Source: Escallonia rubra
Taxonomy: Eukaryota; Streptophyta; Magnoliopsida; Escalloniales; Escalloniaceae
Length of the DNA: 64,000 bases
Assembly (NCBI GenBank): GCA_033065855.1
Contig: JAVXUO010000075.1
Location: forward strand, 1-64,000
Reading direction: 5' to 3'
This document shows positions 57,631 through 64,000 of this stretch, piece after piece; within the stretch, counting starts at the first letter, position 1, and the number at the start of each line of letters is the position of its first letter. The notes beneath the pieces are model-generated. The model saw nothing but the letters and a program-made list of their open reading frames with translations, ran no database searches and was not told the DNA's origin. Made by a program: the position numbers and the translations under genes.

Positions 57631-58220
57631 TACTTTATACTAATAATTAGATTGTTCCTTTTAGGTTAAAGTAAAAGACTTTTCGGTTAGAGTGGCTTAG
57701 CGTCAGATCCAGGTAAGAGTTTTTATCTGAACCTCGGGTAAGGATTTCTATCCATAACCTAATTTTGATAACTTGTGTTCGTAAGTATTCTTTTGATTTC
57801 CTTATGGCTATTGTCAAACTTTGAGATATGTACTGATATCAACATGTTATTGCCAAGAAAACCCTAACATTGAACCTAAATCAATTATTTGGAAATCTTA
57901 TTGATACTATGCTGAGCAAATTCGATAACTGTTTACATTCGCTCTTCTGAATTGTTATGCTTAAATTCGATAACGATTCGTATAATTGTTCTTGCTATTT
58001 GTTTGTGATTATTCTAAAATTCTAAGTGCTGAATTATATCAGTATGCTTAATTGTTATTGAAACCTTAATTGTTTCGGTTATTTGAATTCATGTTGGTGG
58101 TCATTTTATTGAATGTTAAGTAGTGAATTTCTTGTTGATTCTATGATTGTTGTATTCTGTGTTGACCTGGGAATCTGTTCTTTGGGGAGGCGTTATAAGG
58201 GGTCTGAACCTGTGTAATTA

Positions 58221-58825
58221 TGCAAGGGTAGTACCTTAATGAGAATGTCTAGTTTTCGTACATCATGCATGTGTACACTTTTTGTGCATTGCCTGAATGG
58301 CATTACCTCTGCTCCTTCTAACAATATTGCTATCTTTCTAAGTGAAAGAATGATATTGGCGGTACATTGTGGTGCACACCATACCATAGGCAATCAACAA
58401 TAGTATCAGATTTGCAACAAATCATAAGAATGGCTATATAAGTTGTAACATGAAGAGAGTCATAACCTTAAGCATCAAAATCATGTAGGAGCTAAGACAT
58501 TGTACGCATGTATGTCGGATCTTGCAAGCATCACAAGAAAAACAAGGTTCATATGTTGGTCTACGACCTTATTGCCTCGATACCGAGCAAGCGAGCGATA
58601 TGTCCTAAGTTGTCAATCAACCGTTGATTGACAAGCACCAAACCAGCCAGGAAGTGATAGTAATCATAATACTATATTAAAATGGATATTCCAACAATGA
58701 TACACATCTCACAAGCAAGAATTAGCGTGCACGTGAGATACACTATTTTTTTCATTGTAATATGCTTTTACTTGACGAAGTTCTTAAACTTCATTTGAAT
58801 GAGAGAAACTCCTTGTCATAATTAT
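58221..58825. other. Unassigned sequence between the LTR and the LINE
   Basis: No gene recognised. It contains a perfect 9-bp hairpin at 58612-58632 (gtcaatcaa, ccg loop, ttgattgac). Confidence 0.5.
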
Positions 58826-59270
58826 ACATCACCCATCTGTTCAGCAACGTCATAAAGGAAAAGCTCGGCCGGGATATCATGGAGGCGGACCCAAAGGTTC
58901 ACTGTGGAAAAGTCAAGCCGAAGGATGCAACTGAACTGGTGCCAGTGGGCGACGACGAGCAGCGCACCATTCATGTTCCATGGGCCATGCGAGATAATGC
59001 AGTCCAAATCACAGTCTGCCGAGAAGTAGAAGGTGAAGTAGTCGCCGACAGCTTCCACCTCCGTTGCGCCTGTTAGGGTCCAGAATTGGTCGACCATGGC
59101 TTGGACAAAGGAGCAAGTGAAAACACGATCATCCGCAAAACGGCCCACCAAGGTACGCTGCCATCGCAGTAGATTTGCAGAGGAAAGCTCAGGGGGAACA
59201 AAGACCATGTGTCCACTGCACTCCAAGGCTAAAGATTCTTCCACCATCACTCTCTGCCCGAATTTACTAC
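58826..59270 (-). pseudogene. L1 ORF1 N-terminal (DUF4283-like) segment, inverted
   Basis: The minus strand encodes LLRWQRTLVGRFADDRVFTC, VDQFWTLTGATEVEAVGDYF, SHGPWNMNGALLVVAHW, and LDFSTVNLWVRLHDIPAELF then YDVAEQMGDV. This is the DUF4283 fold typical of plant L1 ORF1 nucleic-acid-binding proteins. It is oriented opposite to the rest of the LINE to its right, with its N-terminal side facing the junction. That is the geometry left by twin priming. Confidence 0.75.
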
Positions 59271-60520
59271 CAAGTGCACCGCCCTATGTACACCTCCAGC
59301 CTTCGCGCCTTTGCAAATACAAACTGGAACCGCACAAGTAAAATTCATCTACTGAATGATTTGGCCGGCTTAAATGCTATGGAATTGGACAATATCTCAC
59401 CTGACACTAATTCGGCAAATGGTGGTTCCCCAGCCTCTGTGGATTCAAATTTTGGTTCAAACATGTCGGCGACGGATCCTGATTCCGGGGAGGGTTCGGG
59501 GACCTCGGTAACGACCTTCTACTCATGTGCCGAGAGCCCAGTTTCCCATGTTCCAGCGCTGCCGGAAATTTCAGCTGGTTCGCCAGAAAATTTCCCGCCG
59601 GTGGCTGTGGTTACTCTTCCCGATGCTGCCGGTGTCGCTTCGCCCGAGGTCCCTCGGTTTCACCGCGCCACCAACACCTGTCTGGCTGCCGCTTCACCTC
59701 CCAATCACAGCAACGACATCTGTCCGTTGACTCCTTCGATGGACCCACATGCCGCTTCTTTTGTTGCACCAGATCAGCTTGAAGATGTTGTGGGCGGATC
59801 ATCTCAGTCACTTGGGGAACAATGGGCCCAATTTATCTTCGGCCCCAAATCTGTGGCACTTAACCTGTCAATAGATGGGCCTTATCCCTGCTTTCCCCCT
59901 AGCCTGCCGAGTGGTGTGGACCCATCTTGTTCCCCTAAGCCCAGGCCCCTTTCCTCACCCAGGCCTCATACCCCTGACCCGCAGCATGCCCTGCTTCTTC
60001 TGGTGGGCTGGCCCTACACCAATACGACACCAATCTGGCCTCCAGCCTTTCCCAGCTCGCTGTCATCGACCCAGCCTGTCCCCATACTCCTGCGGCAGCC
60101 CTCCTTGAAACCTCTACGGCCCATCCACCTGAGTCAGGTTCTCATACTGCCCAGCTTTCTCCTGCATTTGTTATGCGTATCCCGTCTGAGACGGAGTTAC
60201 AGCTTGAAGAAGACCCCCTGCTGCAATCCTGTCTCACTGTTGGAGCATATCTCCGGCCCTCCCTGCTTCTTTTATCTTCGACAACCTCCGTTGCTTCTCC
60301 GGAGTCAAACTCATCAACTACCAGTTCGGGCAAGAGGCCTCGCGACTTTGATTCAGATCTCCTTGTGATCCCGCTGGCGGTCAAAAAGACTAAATCTGGT
60401 GCCATTCTACAGGTTGAAGCAGGCCTAGTAACTTCTACCAATTCCTGGATTCCTCTTCTTCGGGTTCACGGAAGCGAAGTTCCTCACATACTGAGATCCC
60501 CTCTGCCTTCTTTTCTTTGA
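59271..60520 (+). pseudogene. L1 ORF1 C-terminal part
   Basis: Open sequence continues from ARIYYQVHRPMYTSSLRAF through a long Ser/Pro-rich linker to a frame change near 60170 and a basic end (SSGKRPRDFDSDLLVIPLAV, KKTKSG). The zinc knuckle usually present between DUF4283 and this region is not seen, presumably lost at the inversion junction. This is the longest plus-strand ORF of the window (397 codons from 59175), but its first ~25 codons cross the inversion junction. Confidence 0.65.
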
Positions 60521-60776
60521 AGAGGACCCGCACCTACTCGACTGAGGCTCCGCCCTGTCCGCCAGGTATGTGTCTGCACCCCCAAATCAATCTTACAATG
60601 TCACATGCCTGGATGATTTTCACTGTTGTTCGCCTTACATATTCTACTTTGCCTGATTTTACTTTAACTCAACTGTTGGGGTCTGACTTGGGCACGAGCG
60701 CGCTTATTCCCTTTCGTAACTCTTTATCCTCTCTGAGGGCTTTCGTGATTGGGCCTTTCCAATCACGCGATTCCCA

Positions 60777-63700
60777 ATGAAATTTCTCTGCTGGAATTGT
60801 GGGTTTGGGTCAGCCCGCTACAATTCAGATAGCCCTGTCTTTGATCCATGTACATAATCCGGATATAGTTTTCTTAATGGAAACCCGGATGCCTTTCTGT
60901 AAAGTCATGTCATTTTTTCATAAGGAGGGGTTCGTTCATTTTACTGGGCTTGACCCTACGGGTTTGAGCGGAGGCTTATGGCTTGGTTGGAGATCGCCTA
61001 TGGATTTAACCGTCCTGCGTGTGCACACTAATTTTATCCTTACCCAGAGCTTTAGTCCTCCGGTTTACTTTGGATTTGTCTATGGTCATCCTCATGTCCA
61101 ATCTCGTGGTAGAACGTGGGCATTAATTGCATCTATGCTTAATGAGTGTTGCGGACCGTTATGCCTCAGCGGTGATTTCAATCAAGTCTTGAATCCTGAT
61201 GAAAAAACCGGCGCCAACGCTCACATCATCCCGGGAATGCAAAGCTTTCGCGATTTCCTTGAACAGTTTAGTCTATCCGACATAGGCTGGGTGGGACCTC
61301 CGTTCACATGGGCTCGTGGTTCTCCTGAGCGAGGTTTTGTTTTTGAAAAACTGGATCGAGTTATGGCCTCGCCAGACTGGCTTGTTCTCTACGGCTCAGC
61401 CACAGCAACCAACTTGGCTATCCAGCGCTCGGATCATGCACCCATCCTATGTGACACCTCACCGCCAACCCAATTTTTTCCTTGCCCCCATCGTTTTGAG
61501 GCTATGTGGCTATCAGATCCCACCTGTCGTCCGATCATACACCAAATTTGTTCTAGTACCCCTGTGGGCTCTCCTTTGTTTCATCTCATGCGTTGCCTGC
61601 AAGCTATTTTGACAACGTTGCATAGTTGGAGCCTAAGAGGCTTTGGGAACTTACTCGCCCAGATTAAAGCTGTTAAAGCTTCCCTTTTGGATTTCCAAAC
61701 CTCGGTTGCCACCTCTGAGACCAGCAGAACTTTGGACTTCCAGGCTCGCAGTAGGTTAGATTTTTTGCTTGCCTGCGAACGTATTTTCTGGGCTCAGCGT
61801 TCCAAGATTTCCTGGCTAGACGACGGTGATCGTAATACTAAGTTGTTTCACACCTCCACCATTATCAGGTGTCGTCGTAATCATATTCACTTCATCACCA
61901 CCGATCAGGGTTCTGAATTGCATGACGTCTTTGACATCCGCTCCTATTTCTTTTCCTTTTTTAGTAATCTGTATAGTCCCATCCCCCCTACCCCCCATCG
62001 GGCGTTGACCTGACTTCCTACCTATCCAGTTTGCCAGTTCCTACACTCTCTGATGCCCATCGGACCCATCTTTTGCAGCCTTACACCACTGATGAAATTA
62101 GGTTAGCTGTTGCCCAGCTGGGCCATTTCAAGTCACCTGGCCCAGACGGCGTTCCCGCGGTCTTATATCAGCAATGTTGGACTTCCTTAGGCCCTTTGGT
62201 CATATGAGATGTCCTTTCATTCCTGCAGTCTGGCCGGATGCTCCGTGAAACCAATAGTTCTTTTATCACCCTAGTACCCAAAATTTGGTTCCCGACTGTA
62301 GCCTCTGATTTTTGACCCATCAGCTTATGTAACGTCATTTACAAAATTATTTCTCGGGTCCTGGTCAATCGCCTTAATCCTTTGATGAAAGACCTTATCT
62401 CCCCTTACCAAAATGCCTTCGTCCCTGCCGTTGTATTTCCGACATCATGTTAGCCCAGGAACTCACTAACTGTGTTCGTCGGCGGAAAAAAGGAGGAGTC
62501 ATCTTAATCGCTTTAAAGCTTGACCTGAGTAAGGCGTTTGATCGCTTGAATTGGGGTTTTTTGCAATCTGTGCTCTCTCGCCTGGGGTTCCCTAATCATT
62601 GGGTCACCTTGCTTCTTCAATGTGTTTCCACAGTCTCATATTCAGTTTTAGTTAATGGTGCACCTACATCTCGTTTTCAGCCTTCATGTGGCTTACGACA
62701 AGGCGACCCGCTTTCCCCTTACCTCTTTATCCTCAGCTCTGAGATTTTATCAGCAGCCCTCCTGGCAGCGGAGCGTCGAGGCCAACTCGAAGGCATCAAA
62801 GCTGGTAAAACCTCACCGTCTATCACTCACCTCATGTATGCTGATGATCTGTACCTTTTCTTACGCCTGAACAAAGATGTCAGTAATCAAATTGGAGTCC
62901 TAAGGTCGATCCTCACCTGCTACTGCAATTTTTCGGGCCAAAGTATTAACTAGAGCAAGTCTTCCCTTTGCATCAGCCCTAATGCCTCCAATTCTATTAA
63001 AGAAATTATTGAGCGGGGCTTTGACTTTCAGAGCACTCTTTCCTTTGGTAAATATTTGGGCATTAACCTAGATATTCTCTCACAGAAAAAAAGACATCTT
63101 CCGTAGCCTTGTTAGTCGGGTCCAAGATCGATGTGCACATTGGCTTGGTTTCCTTCTCAATAAGGCTGGGCGCTTTACTCTCATACAATCTGTTCTTTCT
63201 TCTGTTCTAGTCCACTACATGTCGGTTTATCGTTTTCCTGTGCACACCTGTTCTCAGCTTGATCAAATTTTAGCTCGCTTTTGGTGGTCTGGCGAGGCGA
63301 ACTGTACGTCAATTCACTGGGTTTCTTGGCCCTCGCTTTGCCTACCTAAAAGTCTCGGTGGGCTTGTTTTCAAAATTTTTGGCTCTTTAACCAAGCTTTA
63401 CTTACCAAACAAGCCTGAAAGCTATGGAATCAAACTAGCTCCCTCCTTGCCCGAGTCCTCAAAGGTCGTTATTTCGCTTCCAAAAACTTCCTTGATGTCA
63501 GGTCTACTCGAGTTGGGTCTTGGGCATGGCGTAGTTTGTTGGTGGGTCAGCGAACTCTAAAACAGGGCATCCAGTGGCACATTGGGGATGGACGATCTAT
63601 CTCGGTATGGATGGACTGGTGGTTGCCATCTATCACTCCTACTGATATGGTAATCCATTGCCGACCCATTACCTCTCACTTCAAACTCTGTCACCTGTTC

Positions 63701-64000
63701 CTCCCAAACTCTCGGATTTAGAATGTTCGGTTACTCTTCAGCCTATTTCCCCCAGAGCTGGTCGCTAAGATACTTAGCTTGGATCTTAGTCCTAAATTCA
63801 CTCAAGATGTTAGATTCTGGCCACATGAGCGCGCGGGCAGATTCCTGATTAAGAAATCCTACTACCAGCTAGCCCTCTCCAGCTTGAAGTCCTCAGTACC
63901 GACCCTCAACCCGCAGGTTTGGAAGAAACTCTGGCGCCTTCCCATCCCTGAGAAAATCAAATACTTCCTTTGGCAGCTAATACATGAACGTTTGCCTCTC
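60777..64000 (+). pseudogene. L1 LINE ORF2 (endonuclease and reverse transcriptase), broken, runs off window
   Basis: Start ATG at 60777 (MKFLCWNCG). A 2-nt loss shifts the frame, then 60799-62013 reads the apurinic-like endonuclease: PDIVFLMETR, PLCLSGDFNQVLNPDEKTGA and QRSDHAPILC (E, D/N and SDH catalytic motifs), and a linker ending at a stop. RT follows: FKSPGPDGVPAVLYQQCW, PISLCNVIYKIISRVLVNRL (preceded by a stop at F-stop-P), LDLSKAFDRLNWGF, CGLRQGDPLSPYLFIL, LMYADDLYLFLR (catalytic YADD). Post-RT blocks WHIGDGRSISVWMDWWLP (63571-63630) and a final WKKLWRLPIPEKIKYFLWQL piece lead into the zinc-finger RVT region at the edge. At least five frame breaks. Non-LTR element in plus orientation. 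Confidence 0.9.

Larger units (their letters stand above)
54742..58220 (+). mobile_element. Gypsy-type (Tekay/Del-like) LTR, probably solo or truncated, with MULE insertion
   Basis: Starts tgtaatatcccgcactttt, the usual opening of long Tekay/Del-type LTRs. It continues with repeated ttttgtaattttgaaagc / tttacaattttg text, a GT-rich zone (55240-55780), repeated gggggtattttggtaatttta blocks (56225-56440) and, after the MULE, a segment with ccaggtaagagtttttatc (57710) and gaggcgttataaggg (58181). No primer site or coding region follows, so it is a solo or broken LTR of about 2.3 kb excluding the MULE. The right border is approximate. Confidence 0.55.

Noticed and set aside
56894-57669. Several Pro/Arg/Gly-rich ORFs on both strands
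   Set aside because: GC-rich interior of MULE 3; overlapping frames on both strands and no start or splice logic.
59525-60108. Cys/Arg-rich small ORFs overlapping L1 ORF1
   Set aside because: Alternate frames of the Ser/Pro-rich ORF1 linker.

Overview
This window is nuclear plant DNA from an angiosperm, probably a eudicot. It has GT-AG introns, AT-rich intergenic sequence, plant-type CACTA, MULE, hAT, Tat/Ty3-gypsy and L1 elements, and two plant housekeeping-type genes. It is about two thirds AT and contains almost no intact coding sequence outside those two genes. Everything here was read by eye; no search was run.

Left part (1-18 kb). The 3' half of an Mpv17/PMP22-family membrane protein gene runs off the left edge (exons between 120 and 2958, + strand). 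A complete four-exon GEM-like GRAM-domain gene lies at 15785-17956 (+). Between them are a candidate LTR remnant, a ~1-kb diverged tandem duplication that carries the tail of a minus-strand L1 LINE, a MITE with its empty site preserved in the sister copy, the L1 relic itself, an 88-bp minisatellite and several microsatellites.

Middle left (18-28 kb). There are LTR-like relics, then a 2.4-kb GC-rich block with at least four unrelated tandem-repeat families side by side, a copia-like LTR, and a complete non-autonomous LTR element (LARD, 23311-28319, 5-bp target duplication ctaag, minus orientation). The LARD has a ~1-kb palindrome-rich tandem array and no recognisable gag or pol.

Right part (28.8-58 kb) is a stack of nested elements. 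A broken hAT transposase gene is split by a CACTA element (29581-32937, target duplication aat) that carries a minus-strand B3-domain gene fragment, and is cut again by a ~21.8-kb Tat-lineage Ty3-gypsy element (from 32957). The Tat element has degenerate gag, protease, RT-RNase H, a second RNase H and integrase in sense. Downstream it carries two antisense gene-like units, one resembling a plant mobile domain (PMD) gene with introns and its own TATA box, the other DUF7745/PMD-like. Four younger insertions sit inside the Tat element: a 713-bp hAT MITE (8-bp target duplication), a 1290-bp MULE (9-bp), a 3977-bp CACTA relative of the first one but in opposite orientation, and a 1587-bp foldback MULE with ~780-bp arms (9-bp). 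The expected 3' LTR is missing; a different gypsy-type LTR starting tgtaatatcc (54742) follows, itself hit by a third MULE (56495-57630, 9-bp).

Right end (58.8-64 kb). A plus-strand L1 LINE has its ORF1 N-terminal (DUF4283-like) segment inverted, as expected from twin priming. ORF2 follows with endonuclease and reverse transcriptase motifs but broken frames, and runs off the right edge.

The most unusual content is the antisense gene pair in the Tat 3' region, with a dispersed semi-palindromic AACCG/CGGTT motif found in non-coding parts of the same element. Next are the CACTA-captured B3 fragment, the foldback MULE with duplicated modules in each arm, and the hierarchical tandem arrays.
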